Shown here in pieces: positions 33,124 to 41,618 of a stretch of DNA of 64,000 nt. Numbering within the stretch: position 1 is the first letter of the stretch; every line of letters begins with the position of its first letter. The position numbers and the translations under genes are program-made. The stretch spans positions 496,001-560,000 of the forward strand of contig NZ_FOZJ01000003.1 of NCBI RefSeq assembly GCF_900114345.1, given 5' to 3'. The stretch comes from Microbacterium sp. cf046. Its GTDB lineage: Bacteria; Actinomycetota; Actinomycetes; Actinomycetales; Microbacteriaceae. The notes under the pieces were generated by a model. The model did not search any database. It was given only the letters and a program-made list of their open reading frames with translations, and was not told where the DNA came from.

Positions 33124-34194
33124 CGTGAGCGAGTAGAAGCGGAAGAACGCGAAGTCCTCGATCGGGAGGATCTCGAGGTCGGCGAAGCCCGCCTCGCGCG
33201 CGTAGCCGCGGAGCGTCTCAGGGCGCATCACGGTGCCGGTGCCGACGCTCGGCCGGTGCGAGAGGCTGTCGGGCAGGCACACGAACAGGCTGTACGCGTA
33301 CATGATCCGCTCGAGGTCATCGCCGGGGGCGGTGAAGGTCTCGGCGACCGCCTCGTCCATCACGATCACCGGTCCGTCGTCGCGGACCGCGAGTCGCATC
33401 GCCGCGAGCACCTCGACGGGCCGGGGCATGTCGTGGATGCACTCGAATGCGAATGCGGCGTCGAAGCGGCCGAAGTTCGACAGGCCGTCTCCGTCGGCAT
33501 TGTGGAAGCGGACGCGATCGGAGACCCCCGCGTCCTGCGCGTTCGCCCGCGCGAGTTCGATCGACGGGTCATCGATGTCGAAGCCGTCCACCCTCAGCTC
33601 GGGGTACGCCTGCGCGAGGGCGATCGAGGACCACCCCGCCCCGGTGCCGATGTCGGCGATCCGCGCACCAGGTCGCGTGAGCACCGACTGGATGTCGTCC
33701 ACCTCCGCGAACGCCTTCGGCAGCTCGCGGAACCACGGCCGGTTCAGATCCGCCTGGCCTTCTCGCGCATCGGCGCCGAAGTCGGCCCAGCTCACGCCAC
33801 CGCCCGTGCGATATGCGTCCAGCAGGTCGGGCAGCGCCGGACCGACCGCCCCGAACATGCGGGCGACGGGGGCGAGATAGTTCAGGCTCGCATCGTCGGT
33901 CAGAACCTCGGCGGCGCCGGCCGGCAGCCGGAATCGACGACCATCGTCATCCCCGCCGGGCTCCACCTGCAGCACCCCGGTGACGGCCTGCTGCTCGAGC
34001 CACTCGCGCGCGTACCGCCGGTCTGTGCCGGTGCGCTCGGCGAGCTCGTCCGCGGTGGTCGGGCCGTGCGCGGCCAGGCTCCGGTACCAGCCGAGCCGAT
34101 CGCCCAGATGCGCCGCGAGGATGTCGGCGAAGCCGAGCGCAGAGGCCAGCATCCGTTCTGCGAACTCCTCAGCGGTGGGGTCGTCTGCGGACAT
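33118..34194 (-). CDS. class I SAM-dependent methyltransferase with N-terminal winged helix
   Basis: A 358-residue protein. Residues 1-90 form a winged-helix dimerisation domain (TADELAERTGTDRRYAREWLEQQAV), as in small-molecule O-/N-methyltransferases. The Rossmann part shows motif I ARIADIGTGAGWSSIALAQ, then VDGFDIDDPSIELAR and AFAFECIHDMPRPVEVLAAM. AAGGAG precedes the ATG at 34194. The substrate is unknown; the overall form resembles proteins annotated as SAM-dependent transferases in actinobacteria. It follows the Lrp-type gene by 20 bases and may be co-transcribed with it. Confidence 0.9.
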   Translation of the reverse strand: MSADDPTAEEFAERMLASALGFADILAAHLGDRLGWYRSLAAHGPTTADELAERTGTDRRYAREWLEQQAVTGVLQVEPGGDDDGRRFRLPAGAAEVLTDDASLNYLAPVARMFGAVGPALPDLLDAYRTGGGVSWADFGADAREGQADLNRPWFRELPKAFAEVDDIQSVLTRPGARIADIGTGAGWSSIALAQAYPELRVDGFDIDDPSIELARANAQDAGVSDRVRFHNADGDGLSNFGRFDAAFAFECIHDMPRPVEVLAAMRLAVRDDGPVIVMDEAVAETFTAPGDDLERIMYAYSLFVCLPDSLSHRPSVGTGTVMRPETLRGYAREAGFADLEILPIEDFAFFRFYSLTR

Positions 34195-34214
34195 GATTCT
34201 CCTTTCCGGGCCGC

Positions 34215-34688
34215 TCAGCGGATGAGCTGCTCCCATCCGTCGCCGTCTGCGTGCTCGAAGATCAGGTTCGTCTCGGTGTGCGCCACAGCGGGGTGCCCGG
34301 TGAGGTGGGCGAGGACGAACTCTCGCAGCTCGGCGGCATCGCGGGCGATCACGTGGAGGAGGAAGTCATCGGCGCCGGCCATGTGGAACAGGCTGATGAC
34401 ACCTGGCAGGCTCGGCGCGGCGCGACGGAACGCCTCGATCTCCTCGCGGGCGTGCTTGACGAGGCGGATCGCGATGAGCGCCTGCACCGTCGCCCCGAGC
34501 GCGATCGGGTTCAGATCGACACGGTACCGGCGGATCACGCCGCTGGTCTGCAGTCGTCGCAGCCGGAGGGAGACCGTCGACTCCGCGATGCCGAGCGTCG
34601 AGGCGAGCGAGGCCCCCGACGCGCGGGCGTTCGCGGTCAGGGCCCGCAGCAGCGCACGGTCGGTTCGATCTAGCTTAAGGACCTGCAC
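34215..34688 (-). CDS. Lrp/AsnC family transcriptional regulator
   Basis: A 157-residue regulator with an N-terminal helix-turn-helix (LDRTDRALLRALTANARAS, STVSLRLRRLQTSGVI) and a C-terminal RAM effector domain ending FEHADGDGWEQLI. The GTG at 34688 has AAGGAG about nine bases upstream. Lrp-type proteins usually sense amino acids and control adjacent genes. This one is divergent from a PLP trans-sulfuration-family enzyme, so it most likely controls that gene in response to methionine or another sulfur amino acid. Confidence 0.93.
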   Translation of the reverse strand: MQVLKLDRTDRALLRALTANARASGASLASTLGIAESTVSLRLRRLQTSGVIRRYRVDLNPIALGATVQALIAIRLVKHAREEIEAFRRAAPSLPGVISLFHMAGADDFLLHVIARDAAELREFVLAHLTGHPAVAHTETNLIFEHADGDGWEQLIR

Positions 34689-34801
34689 GAGAGGGCTCCT
34701 TCGCCGCGCTGAGAATGAAGCATCTGCGGCCAATCGTACCGGTGTGATCGCATCCTTCAAGGTCGATTGCCGACAGGCGAAGTTTCTGCTGTTCTCGAGG
34801 T

Positions 34802-36052
34802 ATGGACAAGAGGCACCACCGGTTCGAGACACGCGCTGTGCACGCGGGCATGTCGGGTCTGCGCGAGAGCGGGGCGCACGTCCCGCCGATCGACTTCTCG
34901 ACCACGTATCCGCTGCCGGATGTGGACAACGGGGGTCAGGCCTACGAGGAGCTCGCGACCGGACATGACCTCGGCCCGGGGCGCAGCGCCGTGTATCAGC
35001 GACTCTGGCAGCCGGGGGTCGCACGGTTCGAGGACGCGCTCGCCGATCTCGAGGCCACCGAGGGTGCCGTGGCGTTCGCGAGCGGGATGGCCGCGCTCGC
35101 CGCGTGCCTCATCGCGACGGCGACCGCGGGCAAGCCGCACGTCGTGGCCGTCCGTCCGCTCTACGGCGGCACGGACCATGTCCTGGAGAAGGGACTGCTC
35201 GGCACGACCGTCACCTGGGCGGCAGCCGACGAGATCGCCGCCGCGATCCGCCCCGACACCGGACTCGTCGTCGTCGAGACCCCGGCCAATCCCACGCTCG
35301 AGCTGCTGGACCTCGCCGAGGTGGTCGCCGCGGCGGGTGATGTTCCCGTGCTGGTCGACAACACGTTCGCCACCCCGGTGCTGCAGCAGCCTGCCCGTCA
35401 TGGTGCGACGCTCGTCCTGCACAGCGCGACGAAGTACCTCGGGGGCCACGGAGACGTGATGGGCGGCGTGGTGGCGACGACTCAGGAGTGGGTCCAGCGA
35501 CTTCGCCAGGTGCGCGCGCTCACGGGTGGTCTCCTGCATCCGATGGCGGCCTACCTGCTGCACCGCGGACTGCGGACCCTGCCGCTCCGCGTGCGTGCTC
35601 AGCAGCAGACCGCACAGGTGCTCGCCGAGCGGATCAGCGCCCACCACGCGGTCGCGCGGGTGTTCTACCCGGGGCTTCCGGGTCAGGATCCGAAGGGTCT
35701 CCTGGGCACGCAGCTCGACGGCCCCGGTTCGATCATCGCCGTGGAGCTGGCCGGAGGGTACGACGCGGCCGCGCGGTTCACCGAGTCGTGCGAGCTGATC
35801 GAGCACGCGGTCTCACTCGGCGGCATCGACTCCCTGGTGCAGCATCCGGCCTCGCTCACGCATCGGCCGGTATCCGGCCCCGCCAAGCCGGGCGCCGGCA
35901 TCGTGCGCCTCTCGATCGGCCTCGAGCACGTCGACGACCTGACCGACGACATCCTCGTGGCGCTCGCCGCCGCAGACGCGCTCACGTCCGTGGATGCCGC
36001 GGCCATGCCGACCGACGCCGCCCACGCTGCCCGGTTCGCCGACGCGCGGTGA
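34802..36052 (+). CDS. Cys/Met-metabolism PLP enzyme (methionine gamma-lyase or cystathionine-type)
   Basis: A 416-residue PLP-dependent enzyme of the trans-sulfuration family. The cofactor Lys is K211 in LVLHSATKYLGGHGDVMGG, with the phosphate-binding AFASGMAALAACL and AVYQRLWQPGVARFE upstream. True methionine gamma-lyases carry a Cys in the YGCT loop; here it reads YGGT (121-124), so lyase specificity is doubtful and a gamma-lyase, sulfhydrylase or cystathionine enzyme remains possible. Control by the divergent Lrp-type gene supports an amino-acid degrading role. A strong hairpin directly after the stop makes it monocistronic. Confidence 0.88.
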   Translation: MDKRHHRFETRAVHAGMSGLRESGAHVPPIDFSTTYPLPDVDNGGQAYEELATGHDLGPGRSAVYQRLWQPGVARFEDALADLEATEGAVAFASGMAALAACLIATATAGKPHVVAVRPLYGGTDHVLEKGLLGTTVTWAAADEIAAAIRPDTGLVVVETPANPTLELLDLAEVVAAAGDVPVLVDNTFATPVLQQPARHGATLVLHSATKYLGGHGDVMGGVVATTQEWVQRLRQVRALTGGLLHPMAAYLLHRGLRTLPLRVRAQQQTAQVLAERISAHHAVARVFYPGLPGQDPKGLLGTQLDGPGSIIAVELAGGYDAAARFTESCELIEHAVSLGGIDSLVQHPASLTHRPVSGPAKPGAGIVRLSIGLEHVDDLTDDILVALAAADALTSVDAAAMPTDAAHAARFADAR

Positions 36053-36057
36053 GCCTG

Positions 36058-36088
36058 CCGACCTCGCGGTGAAGATCCGCGAGGTCGG
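36058..36088 (+). terminator. perfect 12-bp terminator hairpin
   Basis: CCGACCTCGCGG (36058-36069) and CCGCGAGGTCGG (36077-36088) pair perfectly around a 7-base loop, five bases after the PLP enzyme stop and just before the promoter of the peptidase gene. Confidence 0.8.
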
Positions 36089-36091
36089 GGT

Positions 36092-36097
36092 TAGCGT
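36092..36097 (+). promoter_or_regulatory. -10 element for leaderless S9 peptidase gene
   Basis: TAGCGT lies seven bases before the ATG at 36105 and four bases after the preceding terminator stem, so the promoter must begin inside that hairpin. Confidence 0.45.
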
Positions 36098-36104
36098 GGA
36101 GCGC

Positions 36105-38210
36105 ATGGCATCGACACCCTTCACCTCCCTCGACGACTACATCGGCCTCCCGCGCGTGGAAGCGCTCGCGCTCTCGCCCGACGGCACTCGCGCCGTCCTC
36201 ACCGTCGCGACGCTGAAGAAGGACGCCACCGCGTACGAGCGGTCGCTCTGGTCGGTGCCGACCGACGGGTCGGGGTCGCCGACGCGCCTGACCCGGTCGG
36301 CCAAGGGCGAGTCGAGCGCGGCGTTCACCTCGAGCGGTGACGTCCTCTTCGTCTCGGCCAGGCCCGACGCCGAGGCCGACGACGACCAGGACGCCGGCCA
36401 GCTGTGGCTCCTCCCGGCCGCCGGAGGCGAGGCGCGACCGATCACCCGCCTGGCCGGCGGCGTCGCGGCGATCGCAGCAGTGGCCGAGGCATCGGATCGT
36501 GTGGTGCTGAGCGCCGAGCTGCTTCCCGCCGCTGAGAGCCTCGAGGCGGAGGCGAAGCTGCGCGCGCTGCGCAAGAAGAAGAAGGTCGCGGCGATCCTCC
36601 ACGAGAGCTATCCGGTGCGGTTCTGGGACCACGACCTGGGACCGGCCGAGCCGCACCTGCTCGGTCTGGACCTGTCCGGGCTCGTCGACACGATCGCGGC
36701 GGTCACGGCCGAATCGGACGACCGCGCGCCGGACGAAGCCGTCGAGGAGGGCGGGGATGCCGGGACCCCGTACCCCGCCACGCTGCCGCGCCCGGCAGAC
36801 CTGACTCCGCATCCGGGCCGCAGCGCCGACATCGCCGGCGCCGCGCTGACGCCCGACGGCCGCACGCTGGTCGCGTCGCTCCGCGTCGCCGAGACACGTG
36901 ACGGGAGGTTCGTGCTCGTCGCGATCGACACCACGACCGGGGAGCGCACCACGCTGTTCGACGAGCCCGAGGTCGATTTCGAGTCGCCGACGATCAGCCA
37001 CGACGGCACGCGGCTCGCGTTCCTCCGCGTCGAGCGGAGCTCGCCGACCGGTCCGACCGATCTCGAGCTGTGGGTCGCCGGCATCGACGGTGCGGACCCG
37101 CAGCGGATCGGCGGGGGATGGGACCGCTGGGCGTCGAGCTTCGTCTTCGACGCCGGCGACGTGGCGCTGATCGCGACCGCCGATTCCGACGGACGAGGCC
37201 CGGTCTACCGCATCCCGCTCGACGGCTCGACACCAGAGCAGCTGACGGCAGACGACTACACGTACACGCACGTCGCGGTGGATCGCGCGTCGGGTGATCT
37301 CGTCGCCCTCCGCTCGAACTGGGTCTCACCGTCCCACCCCGTGCGGATCTCGCGCGACGGCGGCGTCACTGCGCTGGTCACCCCGGCAGCGATCCCGCAA
37401 GCCCCGGGCACGATCACCGAGGTGGAGACGACGGCCGAGGACGGTGCCCGGGTGCGCGGCTGGCTGCTGCTCCCGGACGGGGCATCGGATGCGGCGCCCG
37501 CTCCGCTGCTGCTGTGGATCCACGGCGGACCGCTCAACAGCTGGAACGCGTGGAGCTGGCGCTGGGCGCCGCTGCTGGCCGTCGCGCGCGGCTACGCGGT
37601 GCTGCTGCCCGACCCGGCCCTGTCGACGGGATACGGCCTGGAGTTCATCGCCCGCGGCTGGAACAGCTGGGGCGGCAAGCCGTACACCGACCTCATGGCC
37701 ATCACCGACGCCGTGATCGCGCGCGACGACATCGACGAGACCCGCACCGCGGCGATGGGCGGATCGTTCGGCGGGTACATGGCCAACTGGGTGGCCGGGC
37801 ACACCGACCGCTTCCGGGCGATCGTGACCCATGCGAGCCTGTGGGCGCTCGACCAGTTCAGCGGCACGACCGACAGCTCGGACTACTGGCAGCGAATCTT
37901 CACACCGGAGGCGATGATCGAGCACTCGCCGCACCGCTTCGTGCAGGACATCCGCACTCCGCTGCTGGTGATCCACGGCGACCGCGACTACCGCGTGCCG
38001 ATCGGCGAGAGCCTGCGGCTGTGGTCCGAGCTCGCCGAGCACCATGCCGAGCCGGACGGCTCGACCATGCACCGGTTCCTGTTCTACCCCGATGAGAACC
38101 ACTGGGTCCTCAAGCCCCAGCACGCGGTCGTCTGGTACCAGACGGTGTTCGCGTTCCTGGACCAGCACGTCCACGGGTCCGACTGGAAGCGCCCGGAGCT
38201 GCTCGGCTGA
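36105..38210 (+). CDS. S9 family peptidase (prolyl oligopeptidase/acylaminoacyl type)
   Basis: A 701-residue cytoplasmic serine peptidase. An N-terminal beta-propeller (about 10-420) is followed by an alpha/beta-hydrolase domain with S554 in AAMGGSFGGYMANW, D628 in IHGDRDYRVP and H666 in DENHWVL. This fits dipeptidyl peptidase or acylaminoacyl peptidase relatives, which cut short peptides after the propeller filters by size. No signal peptide is seen. The frame is open further upstream, but the ATG at 36105 is placed by a leaderless-type -10 element. A hairpin follows the stop. Confidence 0.94.
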   Translation: MASTPFTSLDDYIGLPRVEALALSPDGTRAVLTVATLKKDATAYERSLWSVPTDGSGSPTRLTRSAKGESSAAFTSSGDVLFVSARPDAEADDDQDAGQLWLLPAAGGEARPITRLAGGVAAIAAVAEASDRVVLSAELLPAAESLEAEAKLRALRKKKKVAAILHESYPVRFWDHDLGPAEPHLLGLDLSGLVDTIAAVTAESDDRAPDEAVEEGGDAGTPYPATLPRPADLTPHPGRSADIAGAALTPDGRTLVASLRVAETRDGRFVLVAIDTTTGERTTLFDEPEVDFESPTISHDGTRLAFLRVERSSPTGPTDLELWVAGIDGADPQRIGGGWDRWASSFVFDAGDVALIATADSDGRGPVYRIPLDGSTPEQLTADDYTYTHVAVDRASGDLVALRSNWVSPSHPVRISRDGGVTALVTPAAIPQAPGTITEVETTAEDGARVRGWLLLPDGASDAAPAPLLLWIHGGPLNSWNAWSWRWAPLLAVARGYAVLLPDPALSTGYGLEFIARGWNSWGGKPYTDLMAITDAVIARDDIDETRTAAMGGSFGGYMANWVAGHTDRFRAIVTHASLWALDQFSGTTDSSDYWQRIFTPEAMIEHSPHRFVQDIRTPLLVIHGDRDYRVPIGESLRLWSELAEHHAEPDGSTMHRFLFYPDENHWVLKPQHAVVWYQTVFAFLDQHVHGSDWKRPELLG

Positions 38211-38212
38211 CC

Positions 38213-38231
38213 CTCGCGGTCTTTCCGCGAG
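38213..38231 (+). terminator. hairpin after the S9 peptidase gene
   Basis: CTCGCGG (38213-38219) and CCGCGAG (38225-38231) pair around TCTTT, three bases after the stop. Confidence 0.6.
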
Positions 38232-38354
38232 ACTGCATCCGGGCGACCAGATGCCGGGCATCACCCTCCGTTTCGGCGTTCGGATGCGGTCTCGCGGCGG
38301 GGATGTGCGCGGTCACGAAACGCGGACGCAACAGATTTGGGCGACACTGTGGGA

Positions 38355-41300
38355 ATGTCCACAAAGGTCTCGCTCACGCACTACACCGGGTACACGTTCG
38401 CCCGACCGGTGAATGTCACCCCGCACGTGGTGCGGTTGAGGCCTGCTCCGCACTCCCGCACGCCCATCGAGGCGTACTCGCTCGAAGTGAGTCCGAAAGA
38501 GCACTTCATCAACTGGCAGCAGGATCCGTTCGGCAACTGGGTCGCACGCCTGGTGTTCCCGGAGAAGATCGATCATCTCTCGATCACCGTGAGCCTCGTG
38601 GCCGATCTGATGGTGATCAACCCGTTCGACTTCTTCATCGAGGAGTACGCGGAGTACTTCCCGTTCGACTACGACCCGAGCCTGAAGGCCGACCTCGCGC
38701 CGTACCTCCGACCGGTCGAGGAGAGCGACCAGGCGGGCGTCTGGAAGGAGTCCCTCCCCGCACTTCCGGAGGGCGGCGTGCCGACCGTGCAGTTCCTCGC
38801 GGGACTGAACTCGGCTGTGAACCGCGACGTGGCCTACGACGTCCGTATGGAGGAGGGCGTCCAGTCACCCGACGAGACCCTCAGCCGGGCGATCGGCTCC
38901 TGCCGCGACAGCGCGTGGCTGCTGGTGAGCCTGCTGCGCAAGTACGGCCTCGCCGCGCGGTTCGTCTCGGGGTACCTCGTGCAGCTCGCAGCCGACCAGA
39001 AGGCCCTGGACGGACCGAGCGGCACCGAGGTCGATTTCACCGACCTGCACGCGTGGACCGAGGTCTACATCCCGGGCGCCGGATGGGTCGGGATGGACCC
39101 GACGAGCGCCCTGTTCGCCGGCGAGGGGCACATTCCGCTGAGCGCCACGCCGCATCCCTCCAGCGCCGCGCCGATCCAGGGCGCGACCGAGCCGGTGGAG
39201 GTGACGTTCGAGTTCCGCAACGAAGTGGTGCGCATCCACGAGGATCCGCGCACGACCAAGCCCTACACCGACACGCAGTGGGCGAGCATCGACGCGCTCG
39301 GCGCTCAGGTGGACGAGCGGCTGACCGCGGGTGACGTGCGTCTGACGATGGGGGGCGAGCCGACGTTCGTCGCCCTCGACGATGCCACGAGCGCGGAGTG
39401 GAACACGGATGCCGACGGCGAGCACAAGCGGGAGCTTGCCGGCATCCTCGCCGAGCGTCTGCGCGCGACCTACGCCCTCGGTGGGGTCGTGCACCGTGGT
39501 CAGGGCAAGTGGTATCCGGGCGAACCGCTGCCACGGTGGAACATCGCCCTGCAGTGGCGCACCGACGGCGTGCATCTGTGGGGCGACCCGGCGCTGTTCG
39601 CCGACCCGTGGGGGACGGATGCCGACCCCGATGCCCGCTCCAATGCCGAGGCGCTCGCGCGCGCGGTGACGGCACTGCTCGGCATCCCGGACCGACGGCT
39701 CCTGCCCGCATACGAAGACCCGTTCGCGGAGCTGGCCGCCGAGATCCGCCAGCCCGAGGGCCCTCGGCCCGGCGTGGACGAGACGGCCGAGGTCGAGATC
39801 GCGGAGCTGGATCGCACCGTCTCCACCGAGACCGGATGGGTGCTGCCGCTCACGACCGAAGACGAGTGGACGAGCCCGGCGTGGACGTTCCGCCGCGGCC
39901 GGCTCGTGCTCACGCCCGGCTCGAGCGCAGTCGGTCTGCGACTGCCACTGGAGTCGATCTCCTGGGAGGACCCGGAGCATCCGGGCGAGCCGTCCTACCT
40001 CGAGGCCGGGCCGCCGCTGACCCCGGGAATCCGGAAGGTGACCGTCGTCGACCCGAAGGATGCGCGCACGACCGCGCTCACGTTCGAGGCTCGGGACGGC
40101 CATGTGCACGTCTTCCTCCCGCCGACGCTGACCCTCGAGGCCTACGCCGATCTGCTCGCTGTGATCGAGAGGGCCGCGGGCCTCACCCGCTGCCGGCTGG
40201 TGCTCGAGGGGTACGGACCGCCGCCGGACGCACGGCTCACCCAGCTGATCGTGACCCCCGACCCCGGTGTGATCGAGGTCAACGTGCAGCCGACCTCGAC
40301 GTGGCGGGAGCTGCGCGATCTCACCGTGACCCTGTACGAGGATGCTCGTCAGAGCCGCCTCGCGACGGAGAAGTTCGACCTCGACGGCCTGCACACCGGC
40401 ACCGGCGGCGGCAACCACATCACGCTCGGTGGTTCGCAGCCGGTCGATTCGCCGCTGCTGCGCCGGCCCGAGCTGCTGGCCAGCCTGATCACCTACTGGC
40501 AGCGCCATCCGAGCCTCTCCTACCTGTTCTCGGGGCGATTCATCGGGCCGACGAGCCAGGCTCCCCGGTTCGACGAGGGCCGGCCGGAGGCGGTGTACGA
40601 GATGGAGATCGCGCTGCAGGAGATCCGCCGGCTCACCGCCTCCGCGCGTGAACTCGACGAGGAGTCCTCGCCCTGGCTCGTCGACCGGGCGCTTCGTCAC
40701 CTGCTCACCGACCTCACCGGCAACACCCATCGCGCCGAGTTCTGCATCGACAAGCTCTACAGCCCCGATTCGAGCCGCGGACGGCTCGGCCTGCTCGAGC
40801 TGCGCGGCTTCGAGATGCCGCCGCATCCGCAGCTCGCGCTCGTGCAGGCGCTGCTGGTGCGCAGCCTCGTCGCGATGTTCTGGGAGACGCCGTACACCGC
40901 GCCCCTCGTGCGCTGGGGAACGCGACTGCACGAGGACTTCCTGCTGCCCGAGGGCGCCACCGCCGACATCGCGGAGGTCGTGGCGGACCTGCGCGATCAC
41001 GGGATCGCGTTCGAAGCGGACTGGCTGAACTCCTTCACCGAGTTCCGCTTCCCGCGGATCGGGATGACGCGTCTCTCCGGCGGCATCGAGCTTGAGCTGC
41101 GCCAGGCGATCGAGCCGTGGAACGTGCTCGGCGAAGAGGTCACCGAGGGCGGCACCGCGCGCTACGTCGACTCCTCAGTCGAACGCGTCCAGGTGAAGGT
41201 GACCGGCCTGGATCCGCGCATGCACCTCGTGACGTGCCAGAGTGTTCCCGTGCCACTGACGTCCACCGGTCACGCCGGCGAGTACTTCGCCGGCGTGCGC

Positions 41301-41618
41301 TACCGCGCCTGGCAGCCGTGGTCGGCCCTGCATCCGTCCATTCCGGTGCACGCGCCGCTCGCGTTCGACGTCGTCGACATCGCCTCGGGTGTGAGCGTCG
41401 GGGGCGCGACCTATCACGTCGTGCATCCAGGCGGCCGGTCATACGATCACCCGCCGATCAACTCCAACGAGGCCGAAGCGCGCCGGGCCAGCCGGTTCGA
41501 ACCGCACGGGCACACCGGCGGCCGGCTCGACGTTCCCGCGATGCGCGAGGCCGCGCGTCGCGCGTTCAGCCCCGATTATCCGCACACCCTCGATCTGCGG
41601 AGGGTTCCGACCGCGTGA
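38355..41618 (+). CDS. transglutaminase-like protein with DUF2126 domain
   Basis: A 1087-residue protein. Residues 1-270 form a beta-rich N-terminal domain and a transglutaminase-type cysteine peptidase core with C183 in AIGSCRDSAWLL, H232 in DLHAWTEVY and D248 in GMDPTSA. The rest is the DUF2126 region, which holds YEMEIALQEIRRL and IDKLYSPDSSRGRLGLLELRGFEMPP, shared with this fused family. Comparative work links the fusion to circularly permuted ATP-grasp and alpha-E proteins in a predicted peptide ligation and cleavage pathway. Its stop overlaps the next start (GTGA), so it is translated together with the ATP-grasp protein. Confidence 0.92.
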   Translation: MSTKVSLTHYTGYTFARPVNVTPHVVRLRPAPHSRTPIEAYSLEVSPKEHFINWQQDPFGNWVARLVFPEKIDHLSITVSLVADLMVINPFDFFIEEYAEYFPFDYDPSLKADLAPYLRPVEESDQAGVWKESLPALPEGGVPTVQFLAGLNSAVNRDVAYDVRMEEGVQSPDETLSRAIGSCRDSAWLLVSLLRKYGLAARFVSGYLVQLAADQKALDGPSGTEVDFTDLHAWTEVYIPGAGWVGMDPTSALFAGEGHIPLSATPHPSSAAPIQGATEPVEVTFEFRNEVVRIHEDPRTTKPYTDTQWASIDALGAQVDERLTAGDVRLTMGGEPTFVALDDATSAEWNTDADGEHKRELAGILAERLRATYALGGVVHRGQGKWYPGEPLPRWNIALQWRTDGVHLWGDPALFADPWGTDADPDARSNAEALARAVTALLGIPDRRLLPAYEDPFAELAAEIRQPEGPRPGVDETAEVEIAELDRTVSTETGWVLPLTTEDEWTSPAWTFRRGRLVLTPGSSAVGLRLPLESISWEDPEHPGEPSYLEAGPPLTPGIRKVTVVDPKDARTTALTFEARDGHVHVFLPPTLTLEAYADLLAVIERAAGLTRCRLVLEGYGPPPDARLTQLIVTPDPGVIEVNVQPTSTWRELRDLTVTLYEDARQSRLATEKFDLDGLHTGTGGGNHITLGGSQPVDSPLLRRPELLASLITYWQRHPSLSYLFSGRFIGPTSQAPRFDEGRPEAVYEMEIALQEIRRLTASARELDEESSPWLVDRALRHLLTDLTGNTHRAEFCIDKLYSPDSSRGRLGLLELRGFEMPPHPQLALVQALLVRSLVAMFWETPYTAPLVRWGTRLHEDFLLPEGATADIAEVVADLRDHGIAFEADWLNSFTEFRFPRIGMTRLSGGIELELRQAIEPWNVLGEEVTEGGTARYVDSSVERVQVKVTGLDPRMHLVTCQSVPVPLTSTGHAGEYFAGVRYRAWQPWSALHPSIPVHAPLAFDVVDIASGVSVGGATYHVVHPGGRSYDHPPINSNEAEARRASRFEPHGHTGGRLDVPAMREAARRAFSPDYPHTLDLRRVPTA

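Noticed and set aside
41117..41614. Upstream extension of the ATP-grasp gene frame inside the DUF2126 gene
   Set aside because: The sequence is Arg-rich and unlike any domain, while the DUF2126 protein is clearly coding there. The GTG at 41615 overlaps the upstream stop.
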